DNA of 64,000 nt from Rhizaria sp. SCN 62-66 (taxonomy: Eukaryota > Rhizaria, unplaced), in the NCBI GenBank assembly GCA_001724265.1, contig MEDY01000197.1:20249-84248 (forward strand), written 5' to 3'. The position numbers were made by a program, and so were the translations under genes. Shown piece by piece: positions 42,713 to 57,000 of this stretch (the first letter of the stretch is position 1; each line of letters starts with the position of its first letter). Under the pieces are notes generated by a model, which was given only the letters and a program-made list of their open reading frames with translations, had not been told where the DNA came from and ran no database searches.

Positions 42713-45073
42713 GTCCAAACAATGCACTCACTTACAACCGAGTGCTTAGTGCCTCCAAGGCTCTATTATGCGCATGATTGACTGTGAATGCGTTGTGACG
42801 CACGAGCAAGAAGCAACGACGATGTTACAGAGTCACAATAGCACAAGTTACAGCATGAGTGAGCTCTTGAGTGATTTTCCCACTCACTGCCTCTTCAGTA
42901 AGATGCTATGAAACTTTTTTTATTGTGGATCTATAAGTAACGTTGTTTTTGAAACCATCCACATTATAGACGAAAAGTAATATTTGTGGCTATGAGTTGC
43001 TTGCGTCGTCTTGTCGTGTTTACGTCGCTGTTGTGCATCGCTGCTGTCACAGTCACAGTCGCTATGGTCGTCGTCCTTTTGACGGCCAACTATTTCTGTT
43101 TGTTTGTTGTATTCTAAGTGCTGCTGTCGTCGCATTTGTCTTGATTTCTCTTTTCAACTGCCTCAATGCGATTTGTTCCAGTGATTCAATCAGCTTTATT
43201 AATCTGCATATCATTGTTGCTGCTGTTCTCTCACCTCTCCTTCTGTGCCACCTATTCAAATAGCGGACACTAACTTTATTTTTCTTGTTAAAGTCTTTGT
43301 TTGTCATCATCTTTTGTGATTCACCCATCCATCCCACTTTTGCACTGCTTTTTTCTTTTGATCTTTTTTTTTTTCTCACTCGTCCGGTTTCCTCGACCAT
43401 CATCATCATCAAAGCTCCACAGTTCTTCAACTTTGGTTCCTCGTTTCAGTTTCCTCTGCTGTTGCTTTGATCTAGGGCTCGGGTCGTCGCTGTTTCAGCC
43501 GGACCCTTTCTCATTATTTCTTTCTCTCTTTCACTCTACGAGTACGCATCAGCTCCTCTTGTCTTATAAATTCGCCCACTCGCTCTACATGTGTGTGACG
43601 TGACTTTGTTTGACTTGGCTTTGGCTCTGTTTGCTTGTTTGATATCTTGTATTTCAACGCAACGCGGCGCAGCGCACAACTCACTTTGTCAACACTCACC
43701 ACAGTTGCGACGTTTTGTGCGATTCAAATCACATGTCTTTCGTTTTTCGTCGGCCCTCTTTTTCATTTTTCCCCTACTCTTTCTCTCGTCTTTTGTCACC
43801 CTCTATTTTGTATGGTAATTGGTTCCAAACTAATCACTGCTGTCATGCTTCTCAATTGGCTGGCTCTCGTTGCAGCTCTCCGAAGCACGCCTCTCAGTAA
43901 CATACCTCATTTGCGGGATTTCATATGCGGTGATTTTGTCTGTATTCGCTACTATTAGTGTTATAACCCTCCCAATTCTTTCTTGCGTCGCTATATGTCT
44001 TCCATCGTCTTTCATCAAGTCACACTGAGCTCGATTTAAGTCACGACTCTTACAAACCAAACTGTTGCGTTTTCGTGTGCTGCGTTGGCGGTCTAACTTT
44101 AGCTTCAGCCAACAAGCCGTGCATACCACACATTGCACGATGCTCTACGATTGACTGGGGCGCGTGTGTTTGATGTCGCGGTCATTGTCTAGGCGATTGG
44201 CGTGCGACTGATCCGAGGCTTTTGAGTCACAATTTAGCAATCGCATAGATGCGCTCGTGGCGAGATCTAACATTGGTGTGGAGATTTTTTTCAATTTCAA
44301 ATAAGTAAACGAGATAATTAATCAAGGATTGCATAAATATCCACTGTTCTCAACTTGAATGATTTTGACCGCATCGTATATCGGCGTTGATACCTGAATT
44401 TTGTCGCCCGTGAACGCTGCAGCTTGTGACTAAAGCGTGCGCACGGTCAGACTTGAGGCGAGGTCTGAGTTCGACCGATAGATCAGCCTAGAGAACCGCG
44501 TGTGGCCGTACAATTGAAATATGCGAAGGGATACAACAACTTTGCTCTGATCATCACTCTACAGTTGTCATAGGCGTTGATTCATGGCGTGGTATCTGGC
44601 CCTAAGTCACGTCTCATACCTGACCAACACCCTGCCCTCCTAGAGACGGTACAATTGAATTCATACGGCACAATGAGTTTGTTGAGTAATATTATTAAGC
44701 TCATTGTTGTGTCAGTTTATTTAGAATCCCATACCATGCCTGCAGAACTATCTCACGTTTCCTTCTCTGTGTAACTATCTACTTTTGCGGCCCTGGTCAG
44801 TGTTCAGTAGCTTCACTAATTCGACTAATTTCACGCCGCTAGCGGTCTCCCTTGGCAGTGTAGAGCGGACACAAGCTCGCTAATTCGGTGGCAAGGGATC
44901 GAGCGGACCACATTTGCTTCTTGGTGTTGTACACCACCCCGTAATCCCGCCGCCAGGCCTCTCTGCGCCTCGCCGTTGCTTCGATCCTTGCCAATCCTCG
45001 GACCTCGTCGCCAGTCACTTCCGACCCGTTCCCGTCCCCGTCCTGCCCGCTCTGGGGCTGATCCCGCGCCGCC
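42713..45073. other. Long intergenic region before the PTEN-fusion gene
   Basis: The largest gap in the window (2.36 kb), between two plus-strand genes. About 43240-43560 and 43690-43830 are strikingly pyrimidine-rich on the plus strand. Hydrophobic ORFs there look like by-products of T-richness. A 41-codon ATG ORF at 42992-43117 would encode one basic-start transmembrane helix (MSCLRRLVVFTSLLCIAAVT...), without further support. The last 200 nt (GC rising) are the probable 5' leader of the PTEN fusion. No known small RNA was recognised. Confidence 0.5.
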
Positions 45074-48000
45074 ATGAACTTCGTTCGCCGCAAGATCTCT
45101 CAGAACAAGCACCGCCACGTGAGCGGCCGCTTCGACCTGGACCTGACCTACATCACCCCACGCATCATCGCCATGGGATACCCCGCCGTCGGCTTCGAGT
45201 CCGTCTACCGCAACGTCCGCCAAGACGTCGTTAATTTCCTCGACGAGACGCACGGGGCATATTACCGCGTCTTCAACGTTTGCGCTGAGCCCGATTATAT
45301 CTACGACCGCTCAGTCTTCCACGGCCGGCTGTCGTCCTACCCGTTTCCCGACCATAACCCTGCTTCTCTGCTCACAGTTGCCGACTTCTGCGCCGACGCC
45401 GCCACCTGGCTGCTCGCCGACCCGCGCAACGTGGTCGCCGTCCACTGCAAGGCCGGCCGCGGCCGCACGGGCTTCATCATCGCCTGTCTGCTTCTCTACC
45501 TCGGCACAACCCCGTCTGCGCGTACTGCGGTTGATCTCTTTTCGCAACGCCGCACGCGTGACGGCGCCGCGGTACACCAGCCGTCGCAGCTGCGGTACGT
45601 CGCCGCCGTTGCGCTGCTCTGCCGCGTGTCACACCACATGGCCGCCGTGCAGACCGTGCGCGAAGAAGTCGCCACCGCCGCCGCCGCCGCCGCCGCCGCC
45701 GCAGCCGCCGCATCAACTGCGAGTCGCACTCACACACTACCGCACTCAAACTCCAACTTGCACTCGCACGGCGGCGGGATGTCCCCTGCTGGCCCGCTCA
45801 CCCCGCGCACGCCTCATACACCGCACACACCAACCCCCGGCAGCGCCCTCGCTGCCGCTGCTGCTACTGCGCCAGGGGCAACGACACCGCATTTGCAGTC
45901 TCAATCGCAGACGCCTGCGCAGACCCCCGGTCGCAGCTACGGCCCCGCCGTGCCGCCCCCTCAGAGCTTCTCCTCGCCCTTCGCGCCCGCCGGTTTTGCG
46001 CCGGCCTCGTCATCGTCGTCTTACATCCCCGCCGCGACCGTGTCTAGTAATAGCAACGCTGTCGCCGCGGCGGTGGTCGGCTCAGCCGCCGCCAACGCCG
46101 TTGCGCTGCCGCCGTGGTCGCCGCTGATGCCCGCGTTCTTGCCCCCGCCCGTTGGTCCCGCCGCCGGCGCACTGGCCCCTCAGCTCACTGGCGAGCCCCC
46201 CACGCCCTTCTCAGCCTCAGCCTCAGCGTCTTCGACAAACGGAGGATCAGCGTTTGGGTCACCAGCGAGTGTGGCGAGCTACGGCGCTCAGCAGCAGCAC
46301 CCGCCGACGCCCGGCACGCCGGCGCTGTCTCACGCGCACGCCTTCGGGGGCCGCGGGCCACGTCCCGCGCACGCGTCGCCGCCGCCGCACTCGCACCTAC
46401 ATTCGCAGTACGGCCCGTCTCCGGGCCTTGCGCAAACGCCATCAGCAGCGCCACGCGCGTCGGTGTTCATGTCGCCGTACACGCCGCAGCACCTCGCACA
46501 CGCGCGGCCGTCCGCCGTGTGGGCTGCGCCGTGGTCCCCGTCGCCGTCCGTCTCGCTCAACAACGCCGGGCCCTTCGGCAACCACCACCACCACAACAAC
46601 AACAACAACGTTGCTGGCGACAGCGCTAACAATACTCCGGCTGTGTCGACCCTTGGCGCACTGCCTTCCACCGCCGCACTCGCGGCCTCTGCTGCAGCGT
46701 CCGCGGCGGCCGAGGCGGCTGCGCTGGCCGCCGACCCCATCGCAGGCGCGATCGAGCGCGCGGCGCGTCTTCTTGACCCGCGCGCGCTTGCGCTGCACGG
46801 CGGTCTTGCGCTACCAGTCGGCCGCCGCGCGCGCGGGCTAGGCTCTCTCTCCTCCTCGTCCTCTTCTGCTGCTGCTACGGCGGCGGCACTGGGCGCGGCT
46901 GGCGACGACGGCGGCGCGTGGTCGGACTCGAGCAGCAGCGCCAGCGGCGGCAGCGGCTGCGACGATGATGACCGCGTCGCCGGCGCCACCGGCGGCAGCG
47001 GCTGCGACGACGACGACGAAAGCGCGACAAACGAGTCCGGCACCGAGACCGACGCGGAGTCACACTCTCGCTCGCAGTCGCAGTCTCAGCACCCTGGCGC
47101 CGCACAGGATGAGCACAAGGGCTCCAGCGGCGGCCGTTCTGGCCTGCGCCGCAACCGCCGCGACCGCGTTGCCGCTTCGCGCCACCATGATGACGGTGCA
47201 TCGCGCAACGCGCGGTCGGTCCACCCCGACGGCGGCGCTGACAGTGAAGCCAGCGACTGCGGCAGCGACTGCGTGCACGAATGCGACCTCGACGACGCTC
47301 AGGCCTCCGAGTTCGAACTCGCCTCTGGAGCCGCGCGCGCCACCCCCGCCGCCGCCGCTGTGGCTTTGACGGCGGCACTGTGCGACGACCCCGCGTGTCC
47401 GTCAGCCGCGCTTCCGCACACGCATGTCGTGCGCCCGATGAAACCGCAACGCCGTCGCCGCGCCGGCAGCAGCGCGACTGTGAGCAGCCGCAAACTTGTG
47501 GCAATGCCGTCGACGCTGTCGTCGCTGCTCCCGCGCGCGCGCACGTCGTTCGAATCGCTGCTGCATCCCCACCTCAACCACGGCCGCCGTAGTGGCCCTG
47601 CTGCCGCGGCCTCTGCCTCCGCCGCTGCCTATGCCTCTGCGCGCGCATTGCAGGCGGCGTCGGCGGTCTCCGGCGCTGCGTCGAGCGGCGAGGCGCTGCT
47701 GACGCGTGTGTACATTCGCACCGCCTCGGCCGGCCCTCTTGCGCTGCCTCCCGGTTGCTTAGACTTACTCCCCGCCGCCGCGCTGGCCGCCGCGCCCACG
47801 CCGGGCCCCGCGCCGGCGCCGCCGACCGTGCTCGCCGCCCGCGCGCAGGCGCTGCTGGCCCCCGCGCAGTCGCGGCTCACTTCGCTGCTGTCGCGCGCGC
47901 TGGGCCGCAACCGCGTGCGCGTGGTCCGGTTTGAGCTCTACCAGGGCGCGGACCTTTTAGCGTCTGCGACAGTGATCCCTACGCTGGAACTCTTGCCGTC

Positions 48001-51000
48001 GCTTGCGCAGTCTGCGGGGGCCGCCAAAGACGCCGACGCCGCCGCGGCCGTCGCGGCCGCGCAGGACGAAACCGCGGACTTCTCTGCAGGTTCCCCCGCG
48101 AACGGCGGGAACAACGTGAACCTCAACACCTCTTCAAGCGCCGCCGGCAACGTGCCTGTGATGCCCACGCCTTCCCCGGACACCCCCGCCGTCGCGAACG
48201 CGTCCGGCGCGACCACGCCGACGACCGGGTCCGCCTCCCCGGCCGCGGCCGAAGTGCCCGTGCCGTACGCGCTCTCGTACATCTGGCGCGTGCCGCCGCG
48301 CCACGCACTGCGCTCCCCAGCGCCCGCGCTGATTGCAGTGCCCTCGAAGGTCGTTGCACGCGCGGTCGCCCGCCACGCCGCCGCCGCCGCCGCCACAGTC
48401 GCCGCCACGGCCGCCGCCGCGCCGGATCCGGGGCTGGGGCCGGTGCCGGTGAGCGCGGGCGCCAGCGTCGCGGGCTCGGGCGCCTCCGACGTCGGCGGCC
48501 CATCTGCCGCCGCGTTCACGGGCTCCGGCGCCGGCGTTGGTGCTACCGCTGGCCAGAGCGCTGAGGAGACGTGTTTGGTGCCGCTGATGGTGCCGGGGCC
48601 GTACGTCGGCGGTCTGCTGCTGCGCGGTGACGTGCGGCTCATCATCGCCGACGCCGGCGCCGTGCCCGTCGCCGCGGTCGCCGCGGCGTCGCTCGTGCGG
48701 TCGCTCGAGACTGCGCGCGAGCGCCGCCGAGCCACTGTCGCTGCCGCGGCTGCTGCGAGCACCAACGAGATGGCCGCCGCTCGCGCTGCCGCTGACGCCG
48801 ACGTCGCTGCTGACGCCGCGGCAGATGTGGCGACGCCCGGGATCGTGCGCGACATCGACAGTATCAGCGAAGTTAGAGGCGGCACGTCGCAGTCAGTTTT
48901 CGCGAACCCACGCAGCATCGCTGACTCGCAGCCGTCGCGCACGTCGTCGCGCCCGTCGTCCGCCACGCTTTCCGCGGCCGCGACGAACCCGACGAGCTGT
49001 CCGCACAGCGACCGCGCGCTGGCGCTGCTGACCGCACTGTGCACCGCGGCCGCGACGGCGCTGGCGCCGCACGTGGCGAGCGCGCGCGACGCCGCAGCAG
49101 AGGCCGCCTCGGGCGCGGCCGCGGGCGGCGGCGCGGCAACTCTGGGGCGACTTGCGTTTCACTCGCTGCTGCTGCCGGGTCCGCTGCTCGAAGTGCGCGC
49201 GCCCGACGTCGACGTCGCCGGCGAAGCCCTTGATCAAGTCCTCCGCGGACTCGGCGGCATCGGAGGCTCCGCAGCCGCCGCGGCCGCTGCCTCTGCCTCT
49301 GCCGCAGCGTCGTCTGCCGCGACTGTCGGCGCGGGCGACGCTGACACTGAGCTCGTGTCGTCGGCCTCCGTGGCCGCCGCGGCCGCTGCGGCGTCTATGT
49401 CCGGCAGTTTCAGCGCGAGCGGCACCGCCAACGACTCGCCGCTGCCCGCGCCCGGTGGCCGCAAACCGCTGCCAGCGCTCAACGTCGCCGCCACACCGCG
49501 CATGGGCGCGCGCAAGTCGGAGATCCTGTCGTCGACCGCAACACCCGGCATCGCGGCCGCGAACGCCGCCGCCACCAGTGCCGTTGCGGCTGCGGGCACG
49601 AGCGCGTTCGGCTCGCTGCCGCTGTTCCATCAACAGCAGCTGCTGCTGACTCAGCAGTCCGGGCCGCAACACCGCAGCGGCTCTGCGGCGCAGACGACGG
49701 CGGAGGCCGCTGTGACGCACAAGGCCGCGACACGCCGCGCGCGCGCTGTGCGCGCAAGTGACTTGCTGTTTGGCGAACACACGGTGCTCGGTCTGTCCTT
49801 CGTGGTCCCCAAGCCCGCTTTTGTCTTCGCTGGCAATGGATCAGCTGACGGTGCCGCTTCACTGTGCCCGCTGCCTGCGCCGACCCCAGCGGACGCTGTC
49901 GAGGCCGCGGCACTGCGCTGGGCGACACTGCAGCACCGCCGCGCCCGTCGCCAGCGCGCCCGCGCCGCTAAGTCCTCCACTCACAGTTCCACGACCGCCA
50001 CCGCCGCTGCTGCTGCAGCTGCTGCGGCCGCCGCGCAGGCCGCGTCGATGCCCCCGCTGAGTGCGTTATACAGCGCCGCACCGGGACTCTCCGTGGGCTC
50101 CGCGAGCGAGGCTGTGCTTTATGACGCGCTGATCGACGCTTTATACCCCAGTTGCCCTTTCCGCTTCCGCTCGCGCACAACAACTCCGCACCCCACCGCG
50201 CACCCGACCGGGCTCGACTCGGCCGCGATTGCTGCGCTATACGCGCGCGCCGGCAACGCGGGCGCCGCGGCGCGCACGCAAGCGCTGCAGCTGTTGCCCG
50301 CGCCACCGCCGCGCGCCGCGCTCGCACTCAGCCGCTCCATTGACGCTCTCATCCGTGCCGCCACCGCGCCCAACGCCGACCGCGCGACCGCGGCGGCCGC
50401 TGACCGTGCGCTGCGCGGGTTCGCGGCGTCGGGCGCGCTGGCCCGCGCGTTCCAGGCGCGCGCCGTGGCTTCACTGTGGCGCTCGGTCACCGGTGTGTAC
50501 GCGCCAGAGGTCCACGCGCTATGGGCGCTGTCCGCGGGCGTCGCCGCGCCGGGCCGGCCGCTGCTCGCGCTGCTGGCGGCGGCGCGCGGGCTCACTCTCA
50601 TGCGCGCGCAACCCGCGGCGGCGACGGGTGCGCCCTCAGTCGTCTGGCTCGGTACGTCTGGTCGCGAGGGCGGCGTCGTCGCTGGCGCGGGCGCGCTGTC
50701 TTCCCGCGCAGCCACGGCCGTCGAGGACGCTGCCGGCGCTATTGCGCGCGCGTTCGCGTCGGAGCTTGCGCTCTTAGCGCCCTCGGCTCCCGCGCCCGGC
50801 TGGCGTGCGGCCTCGGCGGCGTCTGCGGCGGCGAAGGAGCTGCTGCAGTTGCGCGAGGCGCTTGACCGGCACTTGCTCTCACTGTCACAGCGCCTCACTG
50901 CGGTTGCCGCGGCGGGCGGCGTGATGGATGTGAGCCCGCCCACGATCACCGGCTCCGTGCTCGGCTACGTCGGTAGTCCCAGCGCCAACGAAGCCGCGCG

Positions 51001-54000
51001 TCTGCGGCTCACACAGCGGCCACAGGGAGCACTGGCCACGGGCGCGTTAGGCCACGGACTCATCGGCTCTGGCCCATTGTCGCGGCCTTCATCGGCGGCG
51101 TTGCGTGAACTCTCGCTCTCGCCCGCGGAGTCCGTCGACAACGACAATGACGCTAACGACGAAGTTGCGAACGAAGCGGGCACCCACAGTCGCAGTGCTA
51201 CAGTTGCGAACAACCAGACTGTGCACATGCTCTCTGTGCCCGACCTCGTGCCGCGTGGCCGTGCCGACAGCCTGCACAGCGATAGACAAGCCCGCCCCAC
51301 GTCCGCGCTGTCTTCGGTCACCACGGCTTCCACGGGCGCCGTGCGTGACTTGCTGATCCAGGCCGCCACCGCCGATTCGGTGGTCTCCAGCTCTGCGATC
51401 TCCTTCGGCCGTCGCGCACCGCCGCCGCGCTCGCTCACGCAGTCTGGCTCTTCGGTGCACTCACCGCGGCAGACGGACAGCGCGCAGCAGCGCTCTGCGT
51501 CCACATCGCCAGAGTGCCCCGAAAACAACACGAACAACAGCAGCGGCAAGCAGGGCGGCGGCGGTGCGCGCGGGAGCAGGCGCGCCGCCGTCGGCAAGGG
51601 TTCGGTTCCTGTGCGTCCTTCGCAGTCGACGACGTCACGGGTGCGCGTGCTGTCGAACAACCGTGCCAGTTATAACGTCAGCGAGTGCTCGCAAGATGGC
51701 GAAGGTGGCAGCGGCGGCGGCGGGTTCCTCAGCACAATCGCGTTGGACCTCTCCGCATCCGCGGCCGCGGCGACGGTGGCGCTCGCGGACGGTGCGACGC
51801 TGCTGGACCAGCTGATGACCGCACCGTCCCCGCAGTCGCGCGCGGCCTCGGGGCTGGCGCACCGCGGCGGCCGGTCAGCATCTTCCGCCGCGATGTTCGT
51901 GGCCGCCGGTAACTCCGTGTTGCTCGCGCCTGGACAGGTCAACAGCCCACCGACCGTAGTTGCGCTTCCCGGCGCCACTCTCGGCGACAGCAACAACGCT
52001 AGCAACAACAACACTAAGCTGAGCGCGTACGCTGAGGTCGTGCCTGACGCGGCCCGCAGTCCACTCGACGACGATGACTCCGCGCTGCCGTCACTGGCGC
52101 TCAACATGCGCTGGTCCAACTCCGGTTCCGGCCCCAGCTCAGCGCGCGACTCACGTCCCGGCTCCCGCTCTCTGTGCCGCGGCTCCCCACGCGCTGCCAG
52201 CGGCGGTATCGGTGTGGGCTCGCGCGCAGGCTCCCGGGCCGCATCCCGGTCACGCTCGCGCTCGCGTGACGCGCGTCTGCTCTGCAGCACGGGCAACTAC
52301 ATGCTGCCGCTGCCCACAACGCTCGACCCCAACGCCAAACCGCTTCCCGGCAGCAACAGCGGCTGCGGCGAAGTGTTCTCGCCCGACGGCGGCGCCGTGT
52401 CGCGCTCACGGTCACCGTCGCGCACCCCGCGTCTCACGCCGCGACTGACTCCACGGCTAACACCGAGGCTGACGCCGCGTCAGTCGCCGCTGGTGACCGG
52501 ACTGACCACATTCTCGGAAGAGTCCGACTACTTCGCCTCTGGCAGCAACGCGCCACCGCCATTGATGCTTGGCGTTGCGCCCAGCGGCGATAGCATCGCG
52601 ACCAGTAGTGTCAGCGTCGCGTTCGCAGACGGCGGTTCGTCTTCGTTGTCGTCATTGACTGGCCCCGGCGCCTTATTGCGCTCGCGCCGCACGCGTCCGC
52701 TGAGCGTTGTCATCGAAGACCCTCTCGGTTTCGCATGTGCCGCTGCGTCTCCCGCCGCCGCTGCTGCTGGTACTGTTGGCACAGGCCCTGTGCTCCATTT
52801 GGAGCAGTCGCCGCGCGCGCGTAGAAACAGCATCGACGACATCACGCCGCGCCAGTCGCCTCGGTCGCTCTCTGGAACCAACTCGAGCGCCAGCATGCAC
52901 AGCACCTCCGCGGCGGCCGCAGCGGCTGCAGCGGTGTCGTCGGTGCTTTCTCCGACGGGACTGGTGGGTGCTGCACAGATCAGCGCGTTCGGTCTGCGCG
53001 GTTTCCGCGGCGCCACGCTTGATATTCAGGCTGAGAACACGTGGTCAAGTGCCGCCTCGAACGACGCCAACGATGTCAGCAGTATCGCCAACACTCTCAG
53101 CGGTCCGCGCCCGCTACTTGCGCCCACGCCCGTGCGCTCATCCGGCGCGACCGCCAGCGGCGGCAGCATGGCTGAGCGCCTCGTGCGGTCTCCGTACGAC
53201 GGGCACGCGCCGCACTCGATCGGCGACGGCTCTAGTGCCAGCACGGAGAACTCTCCGCCCGACATGCTGCTGCGGCGGCTGGACACGACGGCGAACCTTA
53301 ACATCGCCGACGGCAACGGGGGCGACGTGGACTCCGACGAAGACAACGACTCGCTGCAGAGCTCGCACGAGGTCGCGCCTGCGCTCGTGCATGCCGCCAG
53401 GGTTGCGACGACGACGGCGCTGCCGATGATGCCGACACCCAAGACCTCCGGCATGCGTTCCCCCCAGCGCCGCATCGAAAGCCCGCCGCCAAACGTCGGC
53501 ACACGCGGGTCTTCTTCTGCTGTCACTCTGCGCACCGGCTCCAGCTCTACGCCGACTTCGCTGTCGACGTCGTCCGCGGCTTCGCCAACGTCCGCCAACG
53601 CCCCTGTTCCCGAGGTCCCCACGGCGCCTCCGTCGAGCACGCACCTCGCGAGCCCGCTGTGTCCGTCGGGGTCAACGCGCGGGATGCAGCCGCGCACGGT
53701 CTTCACCTTCGGCTCCACAGCCGCGCCCTCCGCCTCGGCCGCGGGCAGCGCGGTGGTCTCGCCCAGAGCCGCGATGGCCATGGGGCAGCCGCCAGTGCAC
53801 CCGGGCAGCGCCGCCGGGTCCCCGCGCAACGGCTACGGCCCCGCGGCGCAGATGTCTCCGCTGCCGCAGCGCCACAGGCGCCAGCTATCCTCGTCAGGGC
53901 TCGTGCTGCCGCTGCTCACGCCGCGCACCTCGCTTGTCGGTGCCGGGCTCGGTCTTCCGCTCAACGGCGGCGCGGGTAGCGACGGCGTGGTGCACAACGC

Positions 54001-57000
54001 ACTCCACGTGTCCCCGCCCGGTGTGATGTCCGATGTCCGGTCTCCGGGCTCCAGCGCGCCCGCGACGCCGTGCCGCAGCAATGAGCTTGCCGCGAGACTC
54101 TCCACAGCTCTGCCCATCGCCATCGCCATCACGGCCCCGCCTGGCGCGGCCCCGCTCTTAGTCGCGACCCCCGCGGGCAGCGTCAACGCGTCGCTTAACA
54201 GCCACAGCCACAGCGGCGCGCTCACCATGCGCGCCGCCCCGGCCGCCGCGGGCCGCAGCGAGTGGCTCGCCTCCGCGCACCGTTTGGGCCGCATGCGCCA
54301 GCGCGTGCGCCAGCTCGTCCTCGAGCTCTTGACCGGTGAAACGGCGTACGACGCCACGCTCGCCTCGCTCGAGCGGCCCTTCGTCAGCCCCATGGCCGCG
54401 CTGCTCCGCGCAGACCGCGCCCGCGCTCGCACTGCCGCTGCGGCCGCGACCGCGGGCGTGCTGCCGTCGCGCCTCGTCGCCGCGCGCATGAACCACACTG
54501 CCGCGCCCGCGCCAGCGTCGTCAGCGGTGCCGGGCATGCTTGCGGTCGGCGGCGGCGGTCTCGCGGTCGCCTGCGACGGCTGTGTGGCGATCGAGCCGCA
54601 CCCGACGTGGCTCAACATCGTGCCATCGCTTGCCGCGCCCGTCTGCGCGCCGACTCTCGGCATGCCGCCCGCTATCGGTGTTGCCGCCGCACAGGCGCTG
54701 GCGTCGCTTGCACAGGCTCTCACCAGCCTCAGCAGTAGCAGCGGCGCGGGCAGCGCGAGCGCAACAACAACGGGTACTGCATCGTCGCTGTGCGCGATGC
54801 CGCAGACGCCCGGAACCACCGTGACTTCGTTCCTGCCCCCGGCGCCGTCACCCGCGCTCAGCGGCCGCTCGCACTCGCCGCACTCGACCACGATCCGCTC
54901 CGTCACTGCCATGGCGGCGCCCGTCGTCGTCTCGATCGCCGCTCACGGCGGCGCACACGGTGGCGCTAGCGTCCCGCGCTCGCGGCCCACGCCGACGCCG
55001 ACGCCCGTGCCGCTGCCATGGGGCGCCCCCATCGGCAGCGGACTCGTCGCAGCTTCCCCCTCGCCGTCCATCTCGCTCACTGCGTCCGATCGCGCTGCTA
55101 CTGCCGCTGCCGCCACCGCAGCCGCTCCGGCGGCGAGTCTCGGCGACGGTGGGGACGAGTTCACGCCTGTGGTCTCCGGCGCGGCGCTGCGGCGCACTGG
55201 TGGCGCCAGCGGGTCGTTTTCCACACACATGCCCACGCGCCGCGGCGCCAGTTTGTCCGTCTCGGTCGCGGCCTCCAACGCGCAGTCGAACTCGCACTTG
55301 CACCCGTACTTGACGGCGCATCAACCGCTTGGTTCGACTTCTGTCGCATCTAACGGTGGCGCCACGCAACCGACCCCGCCCGGCACGCACCAGTCTCTCG
55401 CCCTCGCCCAGGGGCTGTTGAGCAGCAGCAGCGGCGTGAGCGACCGTGGCGTCGCCGCGTCCGAGCGCCTCGGTCCGCGCCGCACACCGTACGAGGTCGC
55501 GATGACGCCCGCGCTTAGCACGACACCCAGCACTGCTGACAGCCACATGCCGTACATGGCGCTGATGCCACCGGCCTCGCAGACCGGGCCCGCGTCATAC
55601 GCCGCCACGCCGCTCTTCGGCCCCCTCAGCGGCCCCGCTGTGCTAGCAACAACAGCTGCGGCGACGGGGCAGCTGTCGTCGCCGGCCGCGCTCGCCGCCG
55701 CCGCCACCACGGGCGCGTGGGACTGGGCCGCGCACCGCCGTGCCGCGTGGTCGCTACTCGGCGAGCCGGGCGCGGGCGGATTCCTCCCGCTGCGGTCTGA
55801 CGGAAACCTCGACTTTCAGCACGTGCCCTTTGCTCAGGAGGCCGCCACGGACGCCGTCACGACCGCGATGGCGCAACTCTCCGCGGCTGGCGGTGCTAGC
55901 ATGGGCGGCGGCATCCGCATCGCCTTGCCGTACGTGCCTGCCGGACCGCTGGCGACGGACAGCGGTGACGAAGAAATGTTCACTGTGGGCTCTAGCTCCG
56001 CGGCCTTTGCGACGGCAATCTCGCCCGACGGCACTGCCGCCGTCAGCGGGCTCTCGCGCATGGCCGCGGGCGCGGTGATTCTCAACGTGCCCAGTCTCGC
56101 CCCCGCGTCCGTCTTCGCCGCGGCCTCGTGGCCGTTAGCCTCAAGCACCGCGGGCGCCGGCGCCTCCGCAGTTGCGCTGCTCGCGCTGCCCGCGCAGCCG
56201 CACGCGCCCAGCACCGCGATGCCGTCGTACCCCCCGCAGCTGCCGCTCGCGTCGCTTTCCCTCACCGCGCACGTGCGCACGCTTCTCGGCCCGCTGCCGC
56301 AGCTGTTGCGCCAACACCGGCGCTTTGCCGCGCGTCTCAATGCTGTGCTCTCGTCGGCGATTGTGCTCAGCTCAGACGCCGCCCAAGCCGCGACAGGAGA
56401 CTTCGGCAGCGGTGGCGGTGGCGGCGGCTGGGATGACGATGACGACGACGACGGAAGCTGGGACAACTCCTTCCCGCCCTCACACTCACCCTCACACGCT
56501 TCCGGTGCCGTGGCCACCGTCATCAACGCCGAGGGCTCTGAGGCGCGCTCGCTGGCCGCGCTCACCCGTGCCGTCGCTAGCGCATTCGCGAGCACTGCAC
56601 CCTCCTCCGTGCTGATCAACGGCACCGGCTCAGGCACCGGCGCCACGTCAACGCGTGCCGGCGCTGTGCAGTCTCTCGGTCAACTCTACGCCGCTTACGT
56701 GCGCCAGGCCCCGCGCTCTGTGCGCGTTTTGGGGCTCATCGACCGCGCAGGGCCGTACCCAGTCGCCGCCGCGCGCGCCGCCGCCGCAGCGCCCGCGGGC
56801 GCGACGGCCGCGACGCTCGCCGCCGCGGTGACGGACTCCGCGCCCGCAACGGGACTCGTCGAGGCCGCCAGCGAGCTCAACTGGAACGTGCTGGGTGCCG
56901 CCGCCGTTGTCGCTGCGGCGGCTGCGGCGGCGGCGTCGATGCCGTCTGTGTCGACGTCGTCGTCCTCGGCATCGATGTCCGCCGCTACCGCCGCGGCCGT

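Noticed and set aside
42992-43117. A 41-residue single-helix membrane protein
   Set aside because: Plausible but short, with no homology or neighbour support; kept only as a note in the intergenic entry.
43591-43958. Hydrophobic ORFs upstream of the PTEN fusion
   Set aside because: Phe/Leu/Ser content follows from T-rich DNA; no coding bias like the true genes.
44400-44500. A possible tRNA around GAGTTCGACC
   Set aside because: The B-box-like string is present, but no acceptor or anticodon stem could be formed around it.
45590-45605. GTACGT inside the PTEN domain as a splice donor
   Set aside because: The codons encode the conserved RYV segment and the frame is open; GTACGT alone does not define a donor.
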